Position numbers and translations under genes: made by a program
Part shown: positions 40,876-52,167 of the stretch, in pieces
Position numbering within the stretch: position 1 is the first letter of the stretch
Layout of the letters: each line of letters starts with the position of its first letter
NCBI GenBank assembly: GCA_947179485.1
Contig: OX359246.1
Coordinates: forward strand, 8,060,001-8,124,000
Length of the DNA stretch: 64,000 nucleotides
From: Allacma fusca
Lineage: Eukaryota; Arthropoda; Collembola; Symphypleona; Sminthuridae
Direction: 5' to 3'
Notes under the pieces: generated by a model
Told to the model about the DNA's origin: nothing
Seen by the model: the letters and a program-made list of their open reading frames with translations, nothing else
Databases searched by the model: none

Positions 40876-42158
40876 CTGGCAAAGACATTGGAAATTAATT
40901 ATTTCACCTGTCCTATTTATTCCAACAGATTATCGGACATATATCGGACAAAGTCCGATTTTGTTGCCCCCTTCCTGTTTATCAATGGGGAAAATTTTTC
41001 TGCCCCTTTAACAAAGTTTGGGAAACGTGAATCCTCTGGAAACTTTTTAAAATTAAATCATCAACATTGAAAATCTCCGATTGTAGTTTAAGTTTCCAAA
41101 ACGAGTTTTTGAAATCATGAGAGCCTGCTGGAAATCTTGATGAAATTTAAAAAATGAGAATTCGAAATTTAAAGTAATATATTATATTAAAGCAAAAAGG
41201 TAGCTTTTAAGAACTTTTAAGCACAACCCGCAGCGACCTCCGTATTTAAGACGATTCATATTTGGATTTTGAATATCATTTTTCGGATGGAAAATTTCAA
41301 TAAATAATTCTTTCCCTGCAAGACTAATCAATTACAATACTTATAGGATTATCTGAAAAAAATCATTTCAACATATTGCTATTCACTGACTGTATTATCG
41401 TACATATGTATACGCTCGTGAAGATTTCTGATACAAGATATTATCGAATTTCTATAACTTTTGAAATTTATTTGGACAAAAATCAGAGCGAAGTATTTTG
41501 AAATATGGGTATAGTTTTAATGTGGATATATGTATAATTATATATAATAGCAATATTTTTCCTTACCGTTGTGTCCCGCGAGCTCCAACAATTTTGCATA
41601 AATGCCCCCTTTTCTTGAACAGGATATGTGAGCAGTAATAAATTGTATTGTGTATTACAAGTAACTGAGTATTATACTTAATGTTCAGAGTACTCCAAAC
41701 AATTTGCCTAATACATCAGACACATTTAATATTGAAGCTATATGTTTCTTCGCATATTCAAAGACTCTTTAAAGGTAAAGTTGCGAATTGATTTTCGATG
41801 TAACTTCTATAAAGCTCTTCAGTTACTTCAATAAATCCATTAATATACATATTTTACTTGTAGTGGCGTATGCATTCATTAGTATCGATTAAAAATTAAG
41901 TACATTCGCTTGTGGGTGGGAAGTTGTTTAAAATTGATGAGGGATAAGCACTGCGAGACCAATTTAAATCTGAATGAAGGATTTTTGTTTTAGCTCAATT
42001 CAATTCACTATTTTTTCTATTCAATCCAAGATCGAACTCAACTGAATGTTTCCGTTCCAAACTTGGAATTGAACTGAATCATTTTCTTTGAATTGATGTT
42101 CTAAGGATTTAGACTGTCCCGAACATTTGAATTCAAAATCAATCCTTTACAAACTGTC
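40876..42158. other. Region upstream of the chemoreceptor
   Basis: About 1.3 kb of AT-rich sequence. It may contain the receptor promoter and an unseen first exon. No convincing frame or repeat was found. Confidence 0.4.
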
Positions 42159-42166
42159 TTGGTGAA

Positions 42167-43013
42167 TAGGGAAGCTCATGGGAACCGGACCAACCCGGGT
42201 ATTTGGGTACAGGAACAGGTCCAAAATGGGTACAGTTAAAAAGTTCCCAATTGTAACAGGAACAATACAGGTACTTTTATTTTGTACCCAGAAACCCGTG
42301 ACCACAGTCACAAAGAGGTACAGGAACGAAAGTCGTTCTTGTTTGTGTGTTCCCAATAGGAACAGGTCCACACTGTTGAATGACCCATATTTAAACGTGT
42401 GGGCCCGGGTGCTTTGACGTTTTTGAACTTCAATCATTTCCAAAGCACCAACGACCGCTCGAAATGAATTTCGAGCATTCCAGTGCAATTACTGCAGGTA
42501 GGTTTTATTGTAATATAAAAGTAGTAATAACAATTATTTATTTATTTCCACTGGAAACATTCGGAAGCATTTACGAAGATAAACTTAACAGCAAAAATCT
42601 TAAAAGTAAAGTTGCTTTTCCGCCCTTAAAATTAATAAACAAGTTACGGTACAATAATTATTTTATAGTACAAAAATATTAGGAACAATGAAATTATTTA
42701 TTGAAAAAGCAAAAAAATAGTAAAAAAACGCTTAGCTTAAATTCATATATTTAAACTAAAGTACCCGGGGACGCACCCGGGTACTTGCATAACTTTTGGG
42801 AATGGGTACACGTTTTGGGTACTTTTCAGGAACGGGTACAATTTCAGGAACAGGTACAAGATTTTAGATGTGTGAACAGGTACAGGAACGGAAAATTTGT
42901 ACCTGCAAAAGTTTAGCATAGGTACAGGAACATATATTTTGTACCTGTATTTACGGGTTCGTGTTCAGGAACAGGAACAGGAACCAAGTTTTTGTACCTT
43001 TGCGCTTCCCTAA
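42167..43013. mobile_element. hAT-like non-autonomous element with GGTACAGGAAC repeats
   Basis: Inverted termini TAGGGAAGC and GCTTCCCTA. An 8 bp duplication TTGGTGAA flanks it (42159-42166 and 43015-43022), with one extra A between the right terminus and its duplication. Both subterminal regions are dense in GGAACAGGTAC/GGTACAGGAAC words in opposite orientations. No transposase frame is seen. The architecture resembles that of the element at 3523-4490 but the sequence is unrelated. Confidence 0.75.
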
Positions 43014-43373
43014 TTGGTGAAGACTTTCTTCAATGGTGTATGAGAATGCGTCCAAATGTTTTCTTTTGTTAAAAATAAATGCTGATTACAATATCTTTAA
43101 AAAATTTGCAAGTATGCAAGTGGTGTTAATGGATATAGTGTAGCATATATTTTATTATTTAAAACATTGATGGACGGGATGAAGTCTATAAGGGGGCATG
43201 CATAAATAACGTTTCATTTTTACGCAAGTTTTGGACCCTACCCCCCCTGTTGTCATCACACCGTCACTATGTCAGAACCCCCCCTCCCCTATATACGTCA
43301 TCATGATTAAGTACCCGTAAAGTTTTTTTAAATTCACGCACCTTTTATTCATTTTTTATTGCAAAAATGCATA

Positions 43374-43472
43374 CTAATCATCATCTTTATCTGTAATCTC
43401 ACTCTGAATCCAATCAGCAATGTCGTCTATAACTTGAATCGGTGTGTCCGGCAAATCCTCCGGGACAGAAAC
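43374..43472 (-). pseudogene. C-terminal remnant of a transposase-like protein
   Basis: About 32 codons ending in a stop (PEDLPDTPIQVIDDIADWIQ, then an acidic end). The orderly acidic sequence near an element terminus suggests the 3' end of a decayed transposon gene. The assignment is weak. Confidence 0.35.
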
Positions 43473-43692
43473 CGTAGAAAATCGAATTTGATAGCTTTGA
43501 ACAACAGACAAATGCAGTGGAGAAGTTAATGGATTAAATGCTGGTCAGATAATTTCGAAATATGAGAAGAAATTCCGGTCTAAACTATCCTGGGGTGAAC
43601 TGCAGGTTGTATTTAGCTTTCTGCTTTTCGACTCAGTTTGCTGAAGCTGTGCCAGTCCTTTCCACGAAAAACAGGATTGCCCAAACGTACCG

Positions 43693-43833
43693 GCTCCGGG
43701 AATTAAAAAAATGTGCCGATCGATGCATTTGGAAAATCATCCAATGAGTGACGATGAAGCTGAAAAGCGTTACCAGCGGAAGATGAAATATTCTCAAGTT
43801 GAAAAAGAAGTGGACAAGAAAGGAGAGTTGTAG
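43693..43833 (+). pseudogene. Second short coding remnant in the element
   Basis: About 46 codons ending in TAG, including MSDDEAEKRYQRKMKYSQVE. It faces the opposite way to the remnant at 43374-43472, which would suit an element with two convergent genes. No domain is recognised. Confidence 0.3.
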
Positions 43834-43914
43834 AACGTTTTTGTAGAAACATGTTCATGAATTTGCTCACGTGTAGTAAATAATTGTTATAACGAACTTA
43901 TTGTTATATTTTTA

Positions 43915-44310
43915 GGGTGGCGTCAGCCCCCTAGTAAAATAGCCTTGTCCGTACGTCCGTATGTCCGTGTATCCCTCCGCACGATTACGCTAAAACTACT
44001 GAACCGATTTCAATGAACTTTTTAATGGACATTACTTGTAACAAACGTAAGGCTGAGTTCGTATTTGGTTGAAATCGGCCAAATAGTTTTTCCGAAAACA
44101 ATTCATGAAATTTTGGACTTTATGTCAAATGACTGTTATCTCTAAAACTACTAAATCGATTTCAATGAAACGTTTTGTGAATATAGCTTATGTAAGTAGT
44201 AAATACTACTGTATATTTCGTTGAAATCAGTTTTTTCTAAAAAAATTCTTGAAATTTCGAAAAAAATCGACAATTTATCCTACTTTGACGGCGGTGGCTT
44301 TCGCCACCCT
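43915..44310. mobile_element. Nested short inverted-repeat element
   Basis: 396 bp bounded by AGGGTGGCG...AGCC and GGCT..CGCCACCCT inside the larger element. The interior has GTCCGTACGTCCGTATGTCC and two copies of an AACTACT(G/A)AA(C/T)CGATTTCAATGA stretch about 150 bases apart. The right end can form a GGTGGC/GCCACC hairpin. It is non-coding. Confidence 0.6.
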
Positions 44311-44566
44311 ACGCGAAGCCTCAAATTATCGCGTAGCGATGATTTTTGTTATTGGTCCCCGTGTGGATTTTTGTATTTGATTCTCTGTATCTACAATCAT
44401 TTAATTAAAACCTGTTACATTTAAAGCTATTTATTGCTTCATGTGTCCTAAATTCAGTGCAACGTCATCAGTGAAATTACCCCCACCCCCCTGCAGTATG
44501 CAAAAATCATCAACCCTAAAACCCCCTCCCCCCGGGAATATGAAACGTTATTTATGCACGTCCCCT

Positions 44567-47500
44567 AAGTAGGCCTTACAAATAGTGTGGGATCGTAGGA
44601 TATGTAGAAATGAATGAAATTTGTTACTTCATAGGGAAGGTAGGATACAAAAAGTTATATTTGGCTACAAAATAGGATAATAGCGGGTTGCATATTTTCT
44701 CAAATTTTTTAGTAGGCAAATGCATAGGGAGGAAGGAAACATGCATAGCAAGGCTCTGCGGGGTATAGAAAATTGACAATCAATCAATCCTATATTTCAA
44801 AGTAGATCGTACATGTGAGTAAGCTTAAAATCAATCCAACGAACCCAGGTGGAGCATTTTATGACTTTCGAAAACAAAAGTACAAAATGCAGATACACTT
44901 CCAGAAAGTCTAAATTACAAATTAATAATACAAATACGAGATGTAACTTACAATGAGGATACAAATAATGCATTTAACCTGAATAATTTATGAAAAACAC
45001 AAAATAAAATTCTTGGCCTCCAGTAAAACTGAAAATACGCAATGAAAATACTTTATTTGAAATACAAAATGCATAGTCAAGATAATGCCGTATTTATGGG
45101 CAAATATCCTCGAATCATTTCCCGATTTTTAAATAAAACTGAGTAGCCCCTCTTGGATAATTGTGTTTGAATATCTGGATGTCTAAAAATCATACATAAT
45201 TCAGCAAGCGTAAGGAAACAGGAACATGAGTACGTTTGTTGAGTATGTTTTACGTTTATGTAAATATTTGATTGTATATTTAATTGACCCTGGGCCTGGG
45301 GACCAGTTAAATATAATTATTGTGAAGGAGTTCAGTTTGCCTCTTCTGGTAAAAATTTAGGCCCGTTAGCCCAATGGGCTATAGTTTCTACGAGGATTGT
45401 ATTATACTGCCGGCGTGACCCATACATATATCCGAAACACCTGGCGTAGATTCTCTTAACCAGCTGGGCCAATAAATGTGTAAAAGGAATGGATTGGACC
45501 CCAAAAAAATGACCGGACCTAATACCCTCTTTAACTTTTGTCCTTAATATAGAGGAAATGAGGGAAGCTCATTGGGGGGAAATTATATCCCAACCAAAGG
45601 TGCTATAGCCTATCCTACTTGAAGGCCTACATGTAGGCCTGTTTGTAGGGTGCGAGCAGAAAAAAGAACTTTTCATAAAAAATTATAGGCAAAATAGTGG
45701 GCACTGGTTTTGGCAGAAAAAAATCCTATAAAATAGGGAATGCAGGCCTGCAAATATTCACGCGAAATATTGAGAATATACAATATTTTTATCATACTTT
45801 ATTTCTCTCAATGCAAACCAAAACGATTTTTGAACGTTGGAAGGTCAGACAACTGCATACAAGATTTTCCATTCAAAATAATATTCATACAGAATTAATT
45901 GTAAACATAAGTAAGTACATACAATGTATGTGATCGTTCAGATGGCTCATATTACTGCAATCTTCAACGTTCTCAAATAATGCATGAGCAAAGTTAATTT
46001 TGTAGAAGTACTCATCACAATCAGTTCGTTTAAAAATATGTCTACACATGATAGTAACACATAGAGCCCAAGAAGGGATGTCAAATCTGTAGTATAGTGC
46101 GTTATAACTTTTCACTTCAGAAAAAACTTCCGGTTCGACACTCGACAGTCACGGAAATTGCTTTAATAGTATAAACATACGGGATCTGTAACACATGAAA
46201 AACAAAATTGAACAACAAAAAGATCCACTAATCAGAAGAGTAATGCCTCATTTCCTGTTCCTTCCCTTTTTGCACGCTCAGCAAATAAATACCAGTAATG
46301 GTTTGATTTCAAAGGGATAGCAATGACACATGACACTCTGGATGAGATGACATAAAAGACACTATCTAAAGTACCATATAGCAATATCTGTTAATAATTT
46401 GATTATGGGATTGATTTCCCTGTGCTGATGCTCCAGAGCCATATATGCAGTGTAAGATGTGAGTCATGTGTTTGGTGATGATCTCACAATCAGATCACAT
46501 CATGGATACGTTCCTCATAAGAGCGTTGAAGGTGACACACATATGTGTATGTACATGCGTGTAATTAAATACATGTAACTAATAAAATACTTTATGTTGG
46601 AAATAACAATAATAAATAATTGCAATTATATCACCAGGAATGCCTACACTTGTAATTCCTACTACTCATATTAGTAAAGCTCAGTGGATTGTTTTAAGGA
46701 ATCAAAGGTTCAGAGAGGTTAGTTGGGGGACCATCCCCTGACAATGCGTACATATGTAATTATGTATCTACATGTACTTAAGTGTACCTAAGGACAGGGC
46801 AACGTGCAATAACATTCGTCACGAGTATAAAATATTTTTAACTATTGATTATTTTGTCTCCCGTAAGATATAAAGTCAACATATGAATTACCGATATTGT
46901 TATCGACCCTATGAACTCATGAAACTAAACACAGAGGAGCATTTACTGCATACATACAAGGATACTCCAAAATAGCTTTAATCTCTCCTAGATACAAGCT
47001 AGTTGTGGAAATGCATTTCAAGAAATGCATTTGTCCCAGTGCTCATCCTTTCACTGAAAATATTTCCAGTGAGTATTTCAAATATTATAAACATAGGTAA
47101 TTATACTATATCTAATTATTACATTTTTCCTATTCAAATAAAATATACATATTCCCGTTAGGGGTGCACTTTTGCACTTCTAAAAGTGTGCCTTGTATTT
47201 TATGTCTTACAAGGATCTAACCCAATATAAAATATCCTGACCTTGGCCTTCAAATCTTAAATGGACTTCTTCATCCGGATGGCTCCTGGTCGTGTTCAAA
47301 CAAAACACTAGCGTGACAATTTTTTTTACATAAGTGCGTGAGGACCCATTTTGGACGTCGGAATGTGTGGAGAATAGTTTCGGAACAAAACTTTTAAAAA
47401 TTTGCATTTTGGAGTTGTGAGTAATATTGCATGTTCCGCACCCAATACAGTCACTGGAGCAATCCGAGGAAATCATGAGCAAAACCATTTGACTATTTAT

Positions 47501-47975
47501 TTAGAACGAAAAGGCATTGCAGAGGCAGAGTGAGAGGTAAAGAAGCAAATTATATGTAAAAATGGAATTATCCTATCCCATACTTCTCAAAAATAAATTT
47601 AAATTGTTTATTTGTACCAAAGGAATTTCTATTGCAAAATAGTCCTCTCCCGCGCTCCGGACCTATCATCATCTTCAGAAAGGCCGGACATCCCTTGACG
47701 AGCAATATATTCAGTATTGCAGTCTTATTTTTAGTTTTAAAAAATTATAAACTGAATAACTCTAAAGGCGGGGTAAGTTATTTTCATTTAATAAATTTTT
47801 GGGAATTAATTGATATTTATATCAAAGGCATACATTTTATTTTTAGGGGTTAATGGTTTCAAGGGAGGATTTTCTACTCAAGTTTGTAATAATAATTATT
47901 ACTTTGACTTAATGTAATATTTCCTTTTAATAGATACCAGTAATTACATACAGTATATGGGCACACTTTCATAAT
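44567..47975. other. Intergenic region before the ADP-ribosyltransferase gene
   Basis: About 3.4 kb of AT-rich sequence. Frames such as 47488-47207 (minus) and 47632-47853 (plus) have no recognisable content. A TAGCCCAATGGG stretch near 45367 looks A-box-like but has no B box partner. Confidence 0.4.
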
Positions 47976-48353
47976 ATGGTGAAGATTTACCACTACACAA
48001 GTTTGGAGGGGGTCAATGGGATGTCAACCTCGGGAGTTCTTCACATTTCGACCTCAACCATGGGTCATGCCCGGTTCGGAGCCGGGGTTTATTTCACAGC
48101 CCTCCCGCCCAACACCCCCCGTTACTACCTCGTGGTGAATAATTACGACGGCAATAACGGCAATATTTCATCCTTTGAGACTTACGTCCGGACCCATTGG
48201 AAAAAAGTAGATTTTGCGCTGGAGTTCGATAGTTCCCAACTCCCCGGGATCCACAAGGTAAATGAAAACATGGGGAGGGACATTTATCGCTGTCCGTACA
48301 ATGTCAATTTGATTTTGACCCAGCCCAGGTTGTGGGCCGTACCAAATTGGTAA
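47976..48353 (+). CDS. HYD1-type ADP-ribosyltransferase domain protein
   Basis: 125 aa, single exon, no signal peptide. The N-terminal YHYTSLEGVNGM, the GHARFGAGVYFTALPP block and following residues match the HYD1-signature ADP-ribosyltransferase family (Tox-ART-HYD1), mainly known from bacterial polymorphic toxins and scattered eukaryotes. Such enzymes would transfer ADP-ribose from NAD to a target. H6 and Y39 are candidates for the H and Y of the family signature; an acidic residue at about 79-85 is a candidate for the third, but that assignment is uncertain. The protein is only the catalytic-domain size, with no delivery or targeting modules. The gene is visibly GC-richer than its surroundings, which fits transfer from bacteria, although long residence in the arthropod genome is possible. 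Substrate and role are unknown. The start at 47976 gives the complete domain. Confidence 0.8.
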   Translation: MVKIYHYTSLEGVNGMSTSGVLHISTSTMGHARFGAGVYFTALPPNTPRYYLVVNNYDGNNGNISSFETYVRTHWKKVDFALEFDSSQLPGIHKVNENMGRDIYRCPYNVNLILTQPRLWAVPNW

Positions 48354-51300
48354 TTTATATATTTACATACATGACTGTTTGACTTCAGCCGATATTTTAA
48401 ACAATTTTATAATGACACGTATTTTTTATGACCTATGTTACCTATATTGCTATTAATTGTAAATGCCTTATCCCAAAAGTAAGACATTAAGACATGTTCT
48501 GAAATTCTGTGAGCAACTGATTTGTGGACTGAGATAATAATTATTAGTTTTATAAATAGATAGATATAATATTCAATATGTTTATATTTCAACCTTACAA
48601 AATTGTTAGATTTTAGATTATGTAATTTTATTTAAAACTAGATACAGAATTCGCTGAGACTATATAGTATATAAGCGCAATTTAAATCAAGTTCGATATG
48701 TATCACTTTTATGTTTTTTTCTTTTTGTTTATGTAAAGCAGTTTTGATGGAATCCAGTGATATTTAGGATCTGTCGTTTTGTTAAAGTTTCCAATATTGC
48801 CTGAGTATTTGCCCACCACCTCAAGATTTAAATGTATATTGAGTTATACTTCTAACAATTGTATTGATTTTGCAATTTTTGACTAGAAAATGCATATACG
48901 GGCGTACACAAAAATAATTAACCGAGCTTTCTAATTTTGAAAATTTTGAAAATAATTTCGAACAAAACGGATTCATTCCAAAATGATAGGAATATGAATA
49001 GCATAACTGAGTCTGTAGTATATACTATTAACTATTGTTACCCTCGGTTTTTTTCATCGGGCTCTTGGACTGATTATATTGTATTTAAATAACTGTTTTT
49101 CTGCGTGTATAATAAATACAAGGAGTGATTACTAAAGACCCTGTTACGAAACAGGATGAAAATCCATTTGAGATTGTATTTATAATGGAATATTATTAGG
49201 ACTATGTACCTCCATATAGTAAACTCATCTGTGATGTCCTACGAATATTACGTACAATTCAAGGGCTCCAAACAGTTTGTGCATGTTAGAGTGAATAGCG
49301 TGAGAAACATTTAATGGTAGGAGTTGCATAACATCACGTTTAAAAGTTCCTTTAGGGATAAGTCTGAAATTGTTGTTCCATTTGAAACTAATGTCATGCT
49401 ATCTTCAAATGTTCGATCCAATCAATAAATTGTGTTCCCATATTTCCCATGTATTTTCCTCCTGGCTCGTGCAGTCATTATTGATGAAGTAAACTTGCAT
49501 GTGTGTGGGTAGTGGGGAAATGTTTACACGGGATAAGTGGCTTCGTAAATGTAAGTAAATGTTTGTCTTTTTAAAACACGAGGAAAATTTCCGATGGATA
49601 TATAATTATTTTTGAGAACTTTTAGAAAAAAAATCCAGAGATATGTTATTGCTAATTGGAGGTATGCTGCTTGCCCTTTGATCTGGTATTTTGTTACAAG
49701 TTAGTCCTGAATGCCTGGGTATATATACCCTCCGCAATAGGACTGCCTATGCCTATAGTTTAATTCAGTGCGGGTTGACTATATGTTAAATAATTATTTA
49801 CTCCGTGTGTTCCATCCATGTGCATATTAGGTTACAGTTTTGGGTATCACTTTGCCCCTTAAAACATTTCGCTTTCGTGCTAATCACCGATAATTTGTTT
49901 GTGCAATGAATCATGGATTGCTGACTTTGTCCTCATTTATAGATGTACGTTCAAGTTTCACAGCATCACTTGGCAATTGTATAGTAAAATTAAACTGGTG
50001 AGTTTTCCGGATTCCTTGAATACATTGAGCAAATATGTAAAATGACAAAGAGTCCGTGATACATTCAATTTTGTTGCAGAAATAACATTTTATTTCTGCA
50101 TTTTTTGTGGTGTTATTTAGTACAAACGAGCTTGTAACTCGAAACAAAACAACTGAGAAGAGCACAAGCTTGCGACGAATGAATTTTAAACGGGTATAAT
50201 TATCTGACTTACCGGAAAGGGAAATGTTCACAGAATATGGCGTTCAGTCATTCAGTGTTTAATATTCGTCAAAAACTGGCGAATTCTGTAAATTCTGATC
50301 GGAAATATTTGTTGTATTTCAATTATCGCTCAATTCAGAAACCCGCTTGAAGTAGAACAAATATCAGTTACGGAAGATAATATTCATTTAAAATGTCAAA
50401 TTAAACATCAAACCTGCAGGGAAAAATATGAACATATTCAAACACACAACAACTCCAAAGTCAATATGTGATAACGTTAACTATTCTATTTTCTAGACAA
50501 CATGAATGGATTCTTGTTTGTACCTATAGTAAGAAAGTATTTCCAAATTCGCTCAAATGTGTTAGCAGCGTACATGGTCAAGCAAATTTTCTATACTAGC
50601 AAACCATGCAGATGGGACTAAAGCTACGAACAACTCTAAAAAAACGCACTTTCAACTTAATTGCCAATTGAACCAAATTGAAAGTTATTATTAATTTAGA
50701 TTCCATTATAAAGGTTTTTTTTACAGATCAAGGTATACATATATTAAGATCCTGCTGAGGTATAAATGAGACATGTTTTTGCTTCAATAACCGCTGTCAC
50801 TGAAAAATCGAAAATTATTATTGCACTGAATCAGTGGCGGTAAAATTTTCAAAAAAAAGCTGTCAACATAATAAACTCTACGACGGGTTTGTAATGTAAT
50901 TAATAAATTATAAAATGTGTTGTTGGCAATATAATCCTCTGAAATATTTTTTGTTTCAATTATAACTATACACATACATACTTGTAAACGCAACTCCTTT
51001 TTGTAACTGGCCTAACATTCGCATACTCTCGTATAAAAAGTATTAGTAACGTTAATAGCACCCTCACTCTACAGTCACTTCCAATCAAAACTGATTTTGG
51101 CCCCAAAGACATACTCATGGGTACACAATACCTTCACACATTCGGATATTCTAATGTAACCTAACCTAAGTACTACATCGGCTAATCAAAAACATCAGAT
51201 ATACACACAAGTAGGTAATACGTAAATCCTAACCTACAATTTGAACAACGATCCTCTTGCGTGCTCCACACAGAAGCTATTTTAGAAAAAAGACATCTCA

Positions 51301-52167
51301 GTACTTACATATAATTATGTATATTACAAAAACTTCAACTTGTTTATACTTTCAATTTTCAACACATTTTGATCAGTGGAACACATAGCTGTAAACTTAA
51401 CTAGTCGATCATTCCCTGCTACAATGATACTAACAAAGACAATGAAAGAGACGAATCCGAAAAATTGATTTCGGAAAGACAAAATCTATGCACTACAGCC
51501 AATCTAGGAATACATATATAACTATAATAGGAACAGAAAACAAGACTTACTGCAAACAAAGATATGCATTTGGTTTTCTAACTTTACAGTTCTTTTCAAA
51601 CAAACTGAAAGTATCTATTAATTAATCTAGCAACTGTATCAGTGAGACGGGATGCACAAACACACATCACTACTAGAACAACATTTACAGAAAATTATTG
51701 CTGAAATATTTAAAATAATTTAGAACAACTTACATATTTCTCATTCCAAATTATTAACCGTATCTCCGAATAACTCCAGGAATATTGGCATTCAGCTAAT
51801 ACATTTTCAACATTTCTTACAAGTATATATAATTATATATAATAAATCAGACTTGTACTCCAATCTCAATTTATCCACTGATTATTTTCCCATCCTTACA
51901 CTGAATCTTACACTTGACCATTCCATATCGCTGTCAGCATAGCATATACACCCTAACGAAGAAGTATGTACACTATGTTTTGTAATATCAAGTATAAATA
52001 CACACATTCTATGTGGTTTTTTCGTTTCCATCACTTAACTTATGTTATAATTACAAGAATCACATTTCAGGTTTCCAGAAAAAATACAGTAATTCATTTA
52101 ACGTAAAATTAATTAATTTGACATATTTTAGCTTTAAGTATTTTGCCGTTCCTTCCGGTTTAGAGGA
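48354..52167. other. Intergenic region between the ADP-ribosyltransferase gene and PEX5
   Basis: About 3.8 kb of AT-rich sequence with only short random-looking frames. No repeat, RNA gene or transposon was recognised. Confidence 0.4.

Larger units (their letters stand above)
43191..44566. mobile_element. Eroded inverted-repeat DNA transposon
   Basis: Termini of about 27 bp are reverse complements with few mismatches: AGGGGGCATGCATAAATAAC at the left and GTTATTTATGCACGTCCCCT at the right. The element is 1376 bp. It holds two short coding remnants and a nested second element. No clear target duplication was found, so the superfamily is not assigned. Confidence 0.75.

Noticed and set aside
45360-45480. 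Possible SINE or tRNA-like sequence around TAGCCCAATGGG
   Set aside because: Only an A-box-like word is present; no B box, no poly-A tail and no target duplication.
47207-47488. 93-codon minus-strand frame near the ADP-ribosyltransferase gene
   Set aside because: A stretch looks orderly but no family fits and there is no splice or context support.
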